A stretch of 64,000 nucleotides of DNA from Asparagopsis taxiformis (GCA_030407315.1 JALQPE010001805.1:124001-188000), one strand, 5' to 3'; shown: positions 50,201-63,120, counted from the stretch's first letter. Program-made: numbers and translations. The notes: generated from the sequence alone by a model not told the origin.

Positions 50201-50881
50201 CTAAGCCGCTGCACCACCGTCACTCTTGGCGCCATTATTCGTTTGCTCCGGCTCTTCGCCCTCCTTGCGGCCCTTCTTCTGCACCTTTTGCAAGTGACTA
50301 CGCACCTGCACCGGCGTGCGCGTGCCGACCATCTGCGCGATTTGCTTGACGTTGACCTTGCCGTCCTTGCCCGAGCTGGCGTGAATGCTCATGGCGTTTT
50401 CAAAGCGCGCATGCTCCGCTTTGGTCCAGTACGAGCTGGCGGCGGGCAGTGCGGGCGCAATGCGCGGCGGATGCGGCTGGACGAATACGGGGCGCGGCGG
50501 GAGCGTCACTTGCGCTGCGGGCAGTAACGGCGGCGCGGCGGGCGCACCATGCTCGGCGATGGCGGCCACAAATTCCAGATTCATCTGTAGACGCTCGAGT
50601 AGCGCGACGGCGGGCACATGACGCCCCGAGTTGTGATGCTCCAATATGGCTGCGATGAGCGCGTGGTTCTCGGAGAGTGCGCGGTCGACAGCATCACCCA
50701 TGATGTGCAAACCATTTACGTCAAGCACGGGCGCGCGCGAGTACCAAACTGGGCTTGCATGTGCTGCGCTCGAGTTGGCGCCACTCGTCGTCCCCAACGC
50801 GCTGTCACGTACAGTAAATGGAATTTTAAATAAGTGTTCCCGCGCAGCAAGTGGAATCGTCTTCCATTGCGTTGGTAACAT
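50201..50881 (-). CDS. SSXT (SS18/GIF)-MYB SHLQK fusion protein
   Basis: A 226-residue protein with two modules not usually found together. Residues about 65-112 match the SSXT/SNH domain of SS18 and plant GIF co-activators (LSENHALIAAILEHHNSGRH followed by LQMNLEFVAAIAEHG), which in those proteins contacts GRF factors or SWI/SNF. Residues about 150-205 form a MYB-like repeat (SSYWTKAEHARFENAMSIHA ... VNVKQIAQMVGTRTPVQVRS) ending SHLQKVQKK, the SHAQKYF class that binds DNA. A Pro/Ala linker joins them. A single frame codes both without intron. The ATG at 50881 follows an in-frame TGA, so the protein cannot start further up. No other domain seen. Confidence 0.8.
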   Translation of the reverse strand: MLPTQWKTIPLAAREHLFKIPFTVRDSALGTTSGANSSAAHASPVWYSRAPVLDVNGLHIMGDAVDRALSENHALIAAILEHHNSGRHVPAVALLERLQMNLEFVAAIAEHGAPAAPPLLPAAQVTLPPRPVFVQPHPPRIAPALPAASSYWTKAEHARFENAMSIHASSGKDGKVNVKQIAQMVGTRTPVQVRSHLQKVQKKGRKEGEEPEQTNNGAKSDGGAAA

Positions 50882-52059
50882 ATACAATCATTGAGGCACG
50901 ACGGAAGAGTTTACTGTTGCCACACAATTCACAGCGCAGCCAATCCTATAGAGACACAACATAATCTTACATTAGTCGCGCCACTGAACACTCTCCCAAC
51001 AGAGCCACGTACAGCTGCCGCTGGTTCACAAGAGCTCAGCAGCAGAGCCATCCAGTCGCTGACGCAACGCATGTGCATCCGCGTGACGCGACGCGTCACA
51101 TAAATCTACAATGGCTTTACCTTCCTCATGCAACTTACGCCAACCTAGGTCCAGCACTGCCAAGTGCACCGCGCCGCAGCCGAAGCGAGAGCAACTCCGC
51201 TCTGTTACGCTGCGCTGCGCTGCGCAGCACCGCACTGCGCCACCCTCCACACCACCCATCCGCCAGGTACATCCCCGCGTGCACATTCCCCGAATCACCG
51301 TCCACTCGCCTTCCAGAAACGTCCAGTGCGTCGCTGTTCCATCGTCATTGCGCGCCAACCCTGCTTACTTGTCCGTGGCTAACATACTTGTATAAACGTC
51401 ACAGCTCGATTCCCGACAAGTCGTACGACATTGCGGCCCCGATCAATATTTGGACGGCCCTAAGCGCCCGCCCTTTCGTACCTTACATACCGCCTCATCA
51501 CCATTATGCGCCGCCCGTCCAATACACGCCCACCGCTCATATCTTACTGTATGTTACCCGTCGCTCCGTCATGCTCTTTCCACCACTCGCCGCTTCCATG
51601 TGATGCGATGCCATTCAATTCGTCGCCGTTGACGCGCGCGCCGTCTACATGATGACGCTACATCTGTCTGCAACGCATCTCCGACTGATGCTGGCTGCTC
51701 TAAATTTACTCCATCCGTTAATCATCATGACTGCGACTTGGAAACTGCCCGGCACCACCTCCCCTCCCCTCCCGTTGCCTCGCGCTATGGCGGTAGCAAC
51801 GACACCGTCGTTTACAGCAGCGACGATGCGGATGGTGCACACGATAGTAGCTGCGTCGACGTGAGCACTTGTTGGAGCAGATTTTTTTCGTTAACAACTT
51901 TGCGTCTGCCGGTCATTGGCCCGACAACCGCCCGTCCCTACGCGCCCAATGGTAGCATGGAGGCGGATCCCCGCCACGGACCATGCGCTGCTCCGCTCTT
52001 GATGCGCTCGCCCGCGTGACCTCTTGTCGATATCTCTCTCCACTCCTGATCTCCATTGT
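50882..52059. other. Intergenic, no gene seen
   Basis: Many short frames but none with a domain. A GCTGCGCTGCGC-type repeat lies at about 51205-51230. Confidence 0.45.
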
Positions 52060-53690
52060 CCACCATTCTATAGTCTGTTGTGCGATCAATCAAGCGCATT
52101 CTTGCCTACCTCACTACCTTGACCCATCATCGTTTCGATCGCTACCACCACTCTTCCAACGCCCCCGTCGCGCTCTCTTGTACCCACTCTCGCAACATTC
52201 TGCACGTTGACTTCCATCCTGCACGGCTCGGCAAACAACGTGGCGGCTCAATGCGAGCGTCGCGTGTGACAACTTTCCATTCAGCATTAGTAGAAGTATC
52301 ATTGTAGAGCAGCTCAAGATCGCTGTAGACCAGCAGCGCAGCGCAGGACACGGTAGGCCGTGTCGCGCCACGACACGCGTTGTAATTGTGCAGTCTCACG
52401 AATGAATGGAATCGATGGGCACATCGTGTGCGCGCGCGTGCGTGTACACATGTTACTGCACGACGTGTGCGATGAGCGCTTATGTTTGGTGCAAACTAGA
52501 TGTCGGACCATTCTTTGAAGGAATTACGTGCTGACATTGTGTAGTTGTAGCGATTGAGCCGTGTGTGCGCGTGCATGCGGTAGGAATGTCGCCGCTCAGA
52601 CGAAATGATGTCATGGTGGACGTTGTGAAAAAGGCAAAGGTGGATTGCGGGGGACATCGTCAATAGCGGCTACTGTATTGCACGAATGTTAGTGACACCT
52701 CCAATCGCGGCTGCATATATACATGTACTTGTACCGCGACTAATGTGCTGTAATGAGCACAAACACACATGAATTGTGCTGTGCACTCACGCAGCGATTC
52801 CATGTAACACTGCGATCCATTCGACGCACACCACGCCTTGTCGTTGCTCCACGGTAATGTACTTTGGTGCACGACTGAAACGGCAAGCCGGTTACTGCAT
52901 CGTCATGCGTGTCCATACCAGCAGTTGATCGGTATGAGCATCTGCTGTGGTCCACCGGCGCGGCGCGATGCGGTGCGTCGCATCAATGATGCATCCACTT
53001 GCCACGCCACGCCACGCTGTGCTGTGCTTCGCTGTAATTATTATCAAGATAACAACCAAGTGTAAACTAAACGAGTAGAGCGAATAGTATCCCCTTCTCT
53101 ATTCATTGAGCAGTGTTTCCGCTCTCATTCATTCATACATGTAACAAGTATGCACGCTACTCGATTCGTTTGGCGCCTGTGACAACTAAATCATCGCTAC
53201 GTCGCGCCCAAGTGGAAGACGCGATTCGCGTGCGTATACGTACCTGTATGCGCGCGCACGTGCACGAGTGCATGCACGCTATAATGGGCATCGTCTAGAG
53301 ATGGATCGATGAAAGAAAAGTCGCTGCGCACACGCGGCTGTACGACCGACGGGGCGAGAGTTGGAAGTCACGATGTGCAATATTATATGTATGAGGTCTG
53401 TGACGCGGGGGCGCGGTGGGGCCGCAGCGGATGGGGCGGACAAAGGTCATGAGGCCCTAATGGTACGCATGTTTCTCGTAAAGTATGGAGATGCAGTGGC
53501 GAATTACATGCGTTGTCTCAGCGCACGCGATCGTGGCGAACGTATTACACGGTAGAGTTATTGTTCATAGAGGACACCAGCAAGGCCGATTTGTCGCTGC
53601 TCGTTCTGCAACTGTCAATGCATGGAGAAGATATGGCACTGTGGACAAGTGGATCGCGTTACTTTTGAGCTGAGTAAACTTTTTGTTTTG
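52060..53690 (+). repeat. Left arm of diverged inverted duplication around the HLIP gene
   Basis: Matches the inverse of 55370-56960 at many points in order. Examples are 52225-52260 (ACGTGGCGGCTCAA) against 56735-56750, 52590-52615 (GTCGCCGCTCAGACGAAATG) against 56380-56400, 52690-52712 (GACACCTCCAATCGCGGCTG) against 56285-56310, 52835-52860 against 56145-56165, and 53640-53665 (GTGGACAAGTGGATCGCGTT) against 55410-55430. Short open frames inside are not conserved between arms. Confidence 0.7.
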
Positions 53691-54347
53691 TTCATTGCTC
53701 AGTCACTTGTTGCTTTGTTGGTGTTGGGGTAATGACTAAAATTGTCTCTACGATGCGCTGTAAACCTGAGCTGAGGATGAGTCCACATGATACTGTCGAG
53801 TATTGTTCATGACAGACAGCGTACAAATTATTATGAGTTTCAAAAATATTTCAATGTAATTCGGTTTCCAAAATATCTCTTCGATCCTCTCCTCAACAGA
53901 CGAGACATCAGCCAATCAATAAACACAATATCTCGAGACTATTGGGCCACTCTGACGAAGGAGGCGGATAACAGTCACGGGGCATACACCTGTCAAGTCC
54001 AACTGTTCTGTTCTGTACACTATGCTCGCGTGGAATGAATAGACACAGCCTGATATCATATGCCAATTTCGCCCATTTCCATTGGTCTCTATTCATTCTG
54101 TATCGAATCAACCTCGAAACCGGAAACAATCCCAGCCAACCAAAAGTATTTTCATGGCCCAACCCCCCGATCTCGCGATCTAGACGGAAAATTTTTCGAA
54201 AATATTCCGGCCCCAACGACATGATCTCGCCACACAATGCGTCTGGCACAATTGTCACCGCATGATCTACGCCCGTCAATGCTTATCGCCAGGTTGAGAA
54301 CCATCGTCTTGTGCGCCGCCTCACATCCCTCCCGTCGCCTTGTGACG
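53691..54347. other. Upstream region of the HLIP gene
   Basis: No separate gene. An ATG at 54237 is in frame with HLIP but would add 37 residues unlike the rest of the leader. Confidence 0.4.
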
Positions 54348-54665
54348 ATGTTCGCCTTCATCAGCGCCCTTCCAACACGCCCCGGCTCGGCGTCCGCGCT
54401 CCGCGGAACGCCTGTAATCTGCAGAACACGCCCCGTCGCTGTGAGACGGCCAACTGTTCGTACGCAGATGATGCAGGCCGACAACGACCAGCCGCAATTC
54501 AATGTTGAAGATTTACGAAGTGCCAAACGACCCGGCTTCTCTAGATATGCCGAGCGCATGAACGGGCGTGCGGCCATGATTGGCTTTGTTAGCGCGCTTC
54601 TTATCGAGGCCGTCAGTGGCAAGGGGCTTATTGAACAGCTGAGAATAGTTTTCCCCGATCTCTAG
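54348..54665 (+). CDS. Nuclear-encoded one-helix light-harvesting-like protein (HLIP/OHP type)
   Basis: A 105-residue protein if read from ATG 54348. The first 40 residues lack acids and are rich in Arg, Ser and Thr, as expected for a plastid transit peptide (starting MFAFIS). The C-terminal part has the chlorophyll-binding helix of the LHC superfamily, RYAERMNGRAAMIGFVSALL, with the conserved E-x-x-N-x-R core and a following EA(V)SG turn. One-helix proteins of this type protect photosystem assembly and bind chlorophyll in thylakoids. An in-frame ATG at 54237 would extend the leader. No intron is visible. It is centred between the arms of an inverted duplication. Confidence 0.87.
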   Translation: MFAFISALPTRPGSASALRGTPVICRTRPVAVRRPTVRTQMMQADNDQPQFNVEDLRSAKRPGFSRYAERMNGRAAMIGFVSALLIEAVSGKGLIEQLRIVFPDL

Positions 54666-54758
54666 TTTAGAGCTGCAAGTCATCGCGTTACGTTGTATAT
54701 TTTGAAAATTGCGACATGCCGTACCATGTTGGTCAATGATCTAGGAAGTAAAGGTTTT

Positions 54759-54980
54759 TCAAATCAATTTCAGCTCTACAACTTTCTCGCCGCAGGGCAG
54801 ATTGTCTTTTAGCACGCTCCTCACGTTTGTGAGTCGAATATTCGATGGACTTTGTTGATGCGCAAGTACAAGTGTTGGAAGAGCATCCTGGAAGTCCAGT
54901 GCTTGAATGAGCCATGCAGCCGGGCCGTCGAGAGGAATATGAAGATCAGGACTTGCTGACTTTCGAAGGGATGGGGCCAT
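54759..54980 (-). CDS. Possible small protein convergent with HLIP
   Basis: A 73-codon frame on the minus strand (ATG 54978-54980) ending 94 bp from the HLIP stop. The peptide (for example DGPAAWLIQALDFQDALPTL) has ordered-looking composition but no family I know. It may be an exon of a gene or chance. Confidence 0.25.
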   Translation of the reverse strand: MAPSLRKSASPDLHIPLDGPAAWLIQALDFQDALPTLVLAHQQSPSNIRLTNVRSVLKDNLPCGEKVVELKLI

Positions 54981-55369
54981 AAGCGATATCACGGCGTCAT
55001 TGATACCAACATGTCAATATTTCTGCGAAAGAAACAAACCAAGCCAAAGCGGATCAAAAGATTGAGTGGAGAAGTTGTAGTATGTATGTGTCAATAGTTG
55101 CGTTCGCTTCCTAGTCCAAATCATCCATTCCACCGCAGCACGAAAGAAGGGGACGACAATCTTCACTAGTACACGAATGATTTTCGGTCATCACAAGCAA
55201 AATGGATGCGGGAAGGCGTTGAAGAGAGGTGGCGCCTCCATCGAGAGCACGTTTGAACGCGTGTATTCATTGGCTGAGGTCCGGTTTCTACAGATTTTGA
55301 AAATATTTGAGTAATTTTCAACAAACTTTTGGCAATAGGTTTACAGAGCCTTCCCTGCCCCCGCTAATC

Positions 55370-56960
55370 GACGGCTAAGTGAGCGAAACGGGAACGGCAG
55401 TTGAGATGTAACGCGATCGACTTGTCCACGGTACCATATCATCGGCACGTTTCCCCAATCTATATGCCAACCGCCGCCCGACGAGATTCCCAACAACTGC
55501 ATGACACTCAACCAAATCACAACCCGACTGCAGCTTCATTCTTACGGGAAGCGCCATCAGTAGGACCTCATGGTCACGCACGACCGCTCCGACCTACTCC
55601 GCCGCGCAGCGCAGTGCACGCTTTAATAATATGCAGCGTGACTTCCACACTGATGGCCAACACTGCCGCCTCTGCAACATCTCCGTTACATCGATCCACC
55701 GACTGACGATACCCGTTCCCGCGCGATTGGACAGGCACGCGTACACATGCATGTACGTATGCACGCGCGATGTCTCGTCCTCCACTGTGTCCGCTCAAAA
55801 CAGCCGTCAAGCGGCGCTGCTGCAGACAAAATTACATGCATGCTCCTTACATGCATGCTTGCAGCGCGGAAACAGGCAGCTCATATGTAATGGAGAGAAC
55901 GAGACAGTAATTGTTGTCAAACTTGCGTGTTTTGCCCGTCTGCCTGCCGATCGAGCGACCTAGTGGCTCATTTGCCCGATATCTTCATTTACAGCAGAGC
56001 ACAGCGAGGCTGTGCGTGGAACAAGCGCTGTGGACTGCGCTGGGTCACAACCATACATATCACTGGCATGTAGATCAACGGCTGCTGCAGACACGTGCGC
56101 AAAACGAGTGTCGAGTTTGACGTTTCGGACGTGTAACATATTAGATTACCGTGGAGCAGCGACAAGCGCCGGTGCGCCGAGTAGATACCGCTGCAACATG
56201 GAACCAGAGCTCAGAACAATTCACATCTTCGTTGTCAACTTTTTACAGCACAGTTACAGCAACAATGTACAGGTATTTTTTGTACATGCAGCCGCGATTG
56301 GAGGTGTCACTAAAACACACTGTCGACGACCTCCTCATCCTTGTTCGTCTACTTGAGGACAGCTTCCACCATGACATCATTTCATCTGAGCGGCGACATT
56401 CTGCCGGACTCGCGCGCGCGCCCATCGCAGCTCGTAAATCGCGCACTGACTGGCCCACAATCACTACTGGCGCGCGGCGTGCAGTAGCATGCGTACACGC
56501 GCGCGCACCGACGCACCCACACTATCAATCTACTCTACACATTCCAGTCATTCATGAGACTGCATAGTTGCACTGCAGGGCGGCCCGACCGGTCGCTACA
56601 GCAGCGGGCGGTAGACGATCTTGAGCTGCTGCATAGTGCGCTTGCCGCTCACGACCTTGGGCACCACGCCAATGACCAAGCCGATCATCGCAGCTCATCC
56701 ATTCAACTGCGGGTTGAATGGAGAGTTGTCACGCTTTGAGCCGCCACGTTGCTCGCGGCGCGGTTCTCCTCCAGACGTTAAAATGCGACTGGTCGGGTAT
56801 CTGTTTGAGGGCGCAGGCCTCTGTGACGATGATGGATTGCTTGGATACAGCTGGGCTTGGCGTGCAGACGGCGGATGAGCCGTGCAAAGTGGAACTGGAG
56901 AATGTTGCGAGAGTGGGTACAAAGGCGGACATGATCGAGCTGTTGGAAGATTGCTAGCGA
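55370..56960 (-). repeat. Right arm of diverged inverted duplication
   Basis: Inverse of 52060-53690. The spacer between arms (53691-55369) contains the HLIP gene nearly at its centre. Confidence 0.7.
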
Positions 56961-58873
56961 TCGTAATGGTGCGAGGAGGGTGGTTGAATGTGAATGTTGC
57001 TATTCTCGTTGGTGTTTGCAGATGATGGATGGAGATTTAGAGGGAGCTTGAATGACTGTATATAGCGCGGGTGCAGGCGGTTCTCTGATGAGACGGCATC
57101 ACATAACAAAGACATGGAAATGCTCGATAGACAGGTAGCTAGTGCGAGTGAAAGCAAACGTTGGGGGTGACTTCCATTGCGATCGGTGGGCAGAATTGTG
57201 TATGGATAGCGCAAAGCGTAGCGGTCGAATTTACGGCAGCGTAGGCCAGAAGCTGCGCAGCCGGTGGTCAGACGGGCGAGATCGGCGCATTCGGGTGCTT
57301 CAGTAGATTGAGAATGAGTGGAGGATGAAAGGGAGGTGAGATACGTGAATGGTAGTTGCAGCCGTTTGTATGCTGTATGTACATGCGGTGCGACGAATGA
57401 GGATGGTGGTAGCGATTGAAGTGGTGTCCGAAGAACAGAGTGGTGACATGTAGACGATGAAACGACCGTGCGTTGTAGCACATGCGGTCGGAGTAAGAAA
57501 TGAAACGGTGCTGCGTGTTGTGTGCTCGTTCAGATGCGATTTGGATTGTGGTTTGTTCGTATCGAGATTGACATCGCCGATTGTGATTCGTAGCGACGCA
57601 TTGGCAAAATCTGCTCCGTGGCGGTTTCCCGCCGCCAAACGTCGATGGATGATTCAAACGAGTGACTTTTGACTGTTGGTTGGTTGTTGGCTGCGCGTCT
57701 CTTTTCGAAATACATTGAGCTTTTTCTGAAATATTTTGTGACGACTTGTTTTTATCTCCGAGCGCATCTTCAATGTGGATGCTGTCATAGAGAAGCTAAT
57801 GTTTGAAATGGACAAGATAGTTTAACCATTTTCAAACCAGTTTACAGTCACCTACCTGATGCGCGATTTCTGGACCTAATCGTACGTGATGGTTTTCGTC
57901 CATCCGAGATCTAAAGGAGCCCTGGAAGCAAATGGAAGTAATTTCTGAGTCGAAATACAACATAGCTTTTGTTCAACCCCACACTGTTCGGTCTAGTCTC
58001 ATAAATAATTGTTCTCACCGTTCGCAATGTTTTCGACCAACGCATCGAAAGTTCCCTCAAGCAAAATCCCAGTTGCGAAATACAGCGTCAACAATACCGT
58101 TTGAAGCAAGAAAAGATATATCCAAGTAACTGTCAGACCAGCATTTCAGACAGCGATGCAGTATACAGAGAGATTATCATACATGGCAGGAGATAAGCAG
58201 GCGACATACGACCCCATCGTTGGTGGTGACATGCGACATGCATTTCAGCTGTAAAGTGCAAGATCATAACAGCAGGGGCACTGACAGATGACATGCCGCA
58301 TTCATTGCATCACTCCTTCCGACGCTCATGAATTCATTTCAATTTACTGCGCGTAACAAAACTACACGACAATTCACAAAAACTGTAAACGTACGCAGAC
58401 AGCAGCACGTTGTTTACCGTTGGAATGCTTCACATACGAGAGAGGGGGCGAAAAAGACCAATGCCCACGCATCTTCCATCATGTACCGTCCCATCAAATC
58501 CATCCCCACGCCTGTAATCCATTTCTCGATATGTCAGCGACGTCGTATTGTACTGGCCCTGAGAAATTCCTTGCATTCTGAACCAACTGTTGGACAATTT
58601 AGATTTGTGAATTACTGTTGCTTTGTATTCTTTATATCGTCTGACGCGATACATCCAAAGTCCCGTTTCAAACCATTAATTCACTTCAGTGTGCACACAA
58701 ACCTTCCAGTTTTTCACGAGTAACCATGACATGTTTGACTGCAAATCAGAACTTTTCCTGTCCAAACCCCCATGTCAATCGGATATCAATTGCCTCCTCT
58801 GAATCGCGATTCTTTCTCTTGTTCAATTTCTTCAACAATCCCCCATTTTCTATCTGTCCATGCTCACCTCAGG
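56961..58873. other. Intergenic, no gene seen
   Basis: About 1.9 kb with only short, unsupported frames. Confidence 0.45.
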
Positions 58874-58879
58874 TATAAA
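58874..58879 (+). promoter_or_regulatory. TATA box of first dehydrogenase-like gene
   Basis: TATAAA within GGTATAAATACG, 73 bp before the ATG at 58952. The paralogue at 63183 has a TATA box at a comparable distance. Confidence 0.65.
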
Positions 58880-58951
58880 TACGACTCACCCCCATCCCAT
58901 TCAACACCCCTCCAACTAACCCTGACACGCAAATCAAAACAATCTAACACC

Positions 58952-60378
58952 ATGTTTCTCCTGATACAAACCCTTCTTCTTTGCGTAATTCTTCTGCAAG
59001 CAACACTCAACCATGCTGCAAACCCAATCACAATCCCAATTCTTCCAGGCCGAACCGTGAACACCAGAAGATTTGTCACAATTCCACGATTCCAAGGTCG
59101 TCCCGCACGCGTGAACGCCATAATTTCACGGGGAAGAAATCTGTTCGTAGTCACCGATACATCCGGCTCGCTCATATACCGTGTCGACCCAAATGCGCGA
59201 GTATCATTGTGGTTCGACGTTGCAAACGCAGTTCGTGTGGCCACAGGGCGTGAAATAGATGAAACGAATTTGTTCACGGCGGGTTACGGTCACTAGCATT
59301 TCACCCCAATTTCAGAAGAAACCGACTCATTTACGTATCGTTCATGGAAACGCGCCCAACTAATCCGGAGGATTTCGAATATCTTTCTGACGTCGCTCCA
59401 GATGAAACAAACATCCCCGCTGACAGCGTCGTCGCAGAGTTTCGAGTGCGAAATGGACGCCCAGATCCCATGAGCTATCGGCAGGTAATCCGTGTCGGAA
59501 TGCCCGTGTACGACCATCCCGTGAAGCAGATCGCTTTCCGGGGCCGCTATTTGTATATCGCGCATGGAGACGGATCTGTGCAGTCAGACACGGCACGGGG
59601 AGGTCAGAGAAATGATGCGTTGGGAAAAATTTTGAGAATTGATCCGCTACGAACTAGAAATCGTCCGTATAGAATTCCGAGAAGTAATCCGTTCGTGAAC
59701 GATCCTGACTGGATGAGTGAAATTTACGCACTGGGCTTCCGAAACCCCCATCACATGTGCTTTGGTCAATCAGGAACGCTCTTCGTCGCTGAAACGGGCC
59801 GTGATAACATCGAGGAAGTGAACGTGGTGGTCAGTGGTGGCAATTACGGATGGTCGCGAAGAGAGGGCACGTTTGTTCATGAGTTGTTTGGCGGAATTAT
59901 TAATGGCATAAGTGATTTACCAGCAGATGATGCGCAAAACGGGTTCATCTATCCGGTAATTCAAGTTGGACATGACGGGCCCATCGGGGCTGGCTTTGTT
60001 GGTCAGGCTATTGCTGGTGGATGTCCGGTAGAAAATGGATCAGCGCTGGATGGATTGTACTTCTATTCAGACTTTCCGATGACGGGTAATTTGTATTATT
60101 CGACTTTGAGAGCGATTAGTCGCGCTAGAACGACAGGGAATCCGTCCCGTTTAAGACAGGCCAGGACTTTTCAGGCGAGGATTATGTTTGATCATGATGA
60201 CGATCCTTCGACACCGAATATTCCGCTCGAGAATTTGCGAGATGTGATTCGAATGGAACCTGGATTTGAGACGGAAGATCGAGCAGACATTCGGTTTGGT
60301 CGGGGGAGACGCGGCGAATTGTACTGGTCGAGTAAGAGAACCGGGGGGATTTATTTGATTTCGAATTCACTGCCTTAG
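58952..60378 (+). pseudogene. Glucose/sorbosone dehydrogenase-like gene, copy 1, one-base frameshift
   Basis: A secreted PQQ-type beta-propeller enzyme gene (soluble glucose dehydrogenase/HHIP-like fold). The signal peptide MFLLIQTLLLCVILLQ starts at 58952. The first frame stops at TAG about 59294-59296. The other frame carries on from about 59275 to 60378. Comparison with the paralogue at 63183 shows one base missing near 59268-59278, just before the GLRSLAFHPNFRRN segment. Domain signs include the propeller motifs GFRNPHHMCFGQSGTLFVAE and EVNVVVSGGNYGWSRREG, with the His and Asn/Arg positions of the PQQ site. All else is intact, with no other stop. It may be a young pseudogene, a polymorphism or a sequence error. 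Confidence 0.75.
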
Positions 60379-63120
60379 GTTCGATGTAAAACAGAATGTA
60401 TCTTGTATTGTAGATGTATGGTAAGCAGAGATAGCGTGTTGCTATAAATTGTATCGAATGCTTTTGAGACACGTACCAGGCGCTGAGGTTTGGGTTCTGA
60501 GAAAGGTTGAGGACTTATCGGGAGGATGCCTGAATCGAGTCGCAGACTTGGTGACGGGTGAACGCTTTTTCAGAACAGCCTGTGTTTCGGATCTCAACGC
60601 ACTGTCTGTCGCCATGACGTAACGTCTCGACGTGCTGTAATTTCAAATCAACCATAAATCGTACGAGAAACGTGGAAGGCGTGTCTGGATATATTGCGAG
60701 GGAATGAATTTGTCCTCAACTGCCATGAATTTACAAGATGAGTAGACATCAAAACTTACATCTACATGCTGTCACAGAGAACAATAGCAGTATCAAAACT
60801 CTGTCTGGAACCATTTTGTGCCACTTGGATGTTATTCCTCAGCCTTTCCAGGAAAGGTTTTCCGCATTTACGTACACTGATTCCTCGCGCTCCAATTCAA
60901 ACCTATACAACTTGTAGCATTTGATCTTGAATGCCACAACCCCCATGCTTCATGGAAACAAATAGTAGCAATGCACGTATCAAGATAGAATAATGAATAG
61001 CAGTGTCAGCAAACATGCTCCGCAATGGCGACAACTTCCGTTTAAATCTTCGTCGATGGAAACTCGACTGCTTGATAACCATCTTTGGAATACATCCATC
61101 CTTTTTTCGTCTATGATAACTCTGCAGGTTCCAGAATGTGCGCCATCGCTGACCAGAACAGCTTTTGAATCCCACCCACGTTTTCCTTGATCGAAAAACA
61201 GATCATATCTCGGACGATGGTATGATAATCAAGACACTCTTGAGCAATTTCCGGTTCGTATTTTGCAGGATGGGGAATAGGAGACGCATACTTTCGCCCT
61301 TACAATCGGAGGATCTGCATCGAAAACTAGTTTGGAGGACATTGTTGCGTTCGGCCTACCCCGACAGATCGCTAAAGTGACGGAACTATTCAAAGCTCAT
61401 GACGGCTAGAGGTACATTCTTCATAGTTCGAATTCTCATAAGTCTGTTGTGCAATTTTCTGCTTCAACCAGAGCAAACGGCTGAACGAGTTTCAATATTT
61501 TTGAAAATCTGCACTGTCTTGTAACGCGTGGCGAATCAGATCGAATCAATCATCGCTTGTTTGCAAACATTAGGTTGATGAACACCGTTGAATTGATGTT
61601 ATAAACTATGGCGAAGCTAAACGAGAATCGGGAATGGGGGTATGAAATTGAGGATATGACTTCAAGTCTCTGTTGTCAGCAGTGAATTATTTCACGCACT
61701 CTTATAGCATGCGGACGTAGCGGCGTGATGTACAGATAATCCAAATGAGCTTAGTTGACGTGTGAGAGAATATTCACAGAAGCTGGAGTGTAACGATGGG
61801 TCTTTTACAGACACGAAAGCGTTTAACAGGGCGTTGTATGTGCGGTGTTGAAGTACGGGTGCATCTGACTTGAATGATCTGAGCGCATCTGAATGGTACC
61901 TGTGTTAATTGAAGATGTACTTGTGTCTGTAGTAGTGTCGCAGACAGCAACGCCAATTTGATCTCTTCGTCTATGCGCATTCCACTGATAGCAATTTGAA
62001 ATAGTTTCAGAAACAGGGAGTAAATTCAGACATGTTAAGCGTGCCAATACCGCGGCAGCACTACGAATTTACGCCATTGGTGGAATGGCACCTGAAGGCT
62101 ACTGCTGTTTCCACCAGGAGTTGTGTCCATTGACGCGCGAAGCTCACATCAGCCGGCCGTGCAGATTGGGGGCAAAGTTGTGGAAGATGAACTGCACGAC
62201 GCTGAAAATTGTCTGGAGAGAATTTGGACGATGTGGTGATGGGGAACGACGACGCCGGAGTGGTGCATGTGTAAGGTCATGACGTACTATGAAAAGTTCA
62301 ACTTGCAAATACTTTTCTTGAAATTAGAAAAAAATAATGCCAAGGGCATGAATCATCATAGCGCGTGGTCGTGATGTTGACCGGGCTACACCGCACGCAC
62401 AGCATTGCGATATCCCGCTACGTAGATGGACATGACCGACGTGAGACGACCTTGTGTTTGAACAACCTGCCGCTGTTGAAATGCCAAGTGGCCTCGTCGA
62501 TATATACATGCATCCTCACGAGGACATTTCGACTGACGGTACGTAGGAGAAAAAGCCAAGTTTCATACGTTGTCTGGGCTCCGAGACGGCGACCACGGTT
62601 GATTTCGCAGTGGCGGATTGGTCGAGCTGATGAGTGTTGTTTCTCGGAGACAATCAAGTTGAAACCTGTAATTGGATGAAAGAGATTTGAAGAACATCAA
62701 GAACACCAATCTGCGGCATTGCTCTCATCGAAAAAATCAAAAGCAATGGACAGTACCACACGAGACAACAAAGCGTACACGCTGTCATCCAGTCATCTGC
62801 TGATCGATATCCGACTCAATGCCACATGGAGCGACCTGACTAACACGCCCTTCTGTAAACATTGACAACTGACACCTTCCCATCACTATCCCTCCAAAAT
62901 ATTCCCCAAAACCACATCTCCCAACTCTCATCCATCCGACCTTACCCAATCCCATGACGAATGACCACCACCTCCGAAACCGACTTTTCTCGCCAGAAAA
63001 CCTCTTGCGCCACCCTCCAGTCCCATCTCAATGACCTGTCCATCGACCATCACAAACGTGCAGCCCATACCCTTCAACGATCCACACATCCCATACACAT
63101 CTACCTTCCCGCATAAACCC
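60379..63120. other. Spacer between the tandem paralogues
   Basis: About 2.7 kb without a supported gene, RNA or repeat. The last 250 bases are C/T-rich. Confidence 0.45.

Noticed and set aside
51073..51603. 176-codon plus-strand frame
   Set aside because: Composition resembles translated non-coding DNA (His, Pro, Arg, Ser) and overlaps alternatives in all frames.
51640..57660. Extension of the HLIP-flanking inverted repeat beyond about 52.06 and 56.96 kb
   Set aside because: Matches outside the stated arms (for example GGAGCAGATTTT) are out of order and short.
58328..58723. 131-codon plus-strand frame upstream of the dehydrogenase pair
   Set aside because: No domain, no promoter sign, and amino-acid use typical of random AT-rich DNA.
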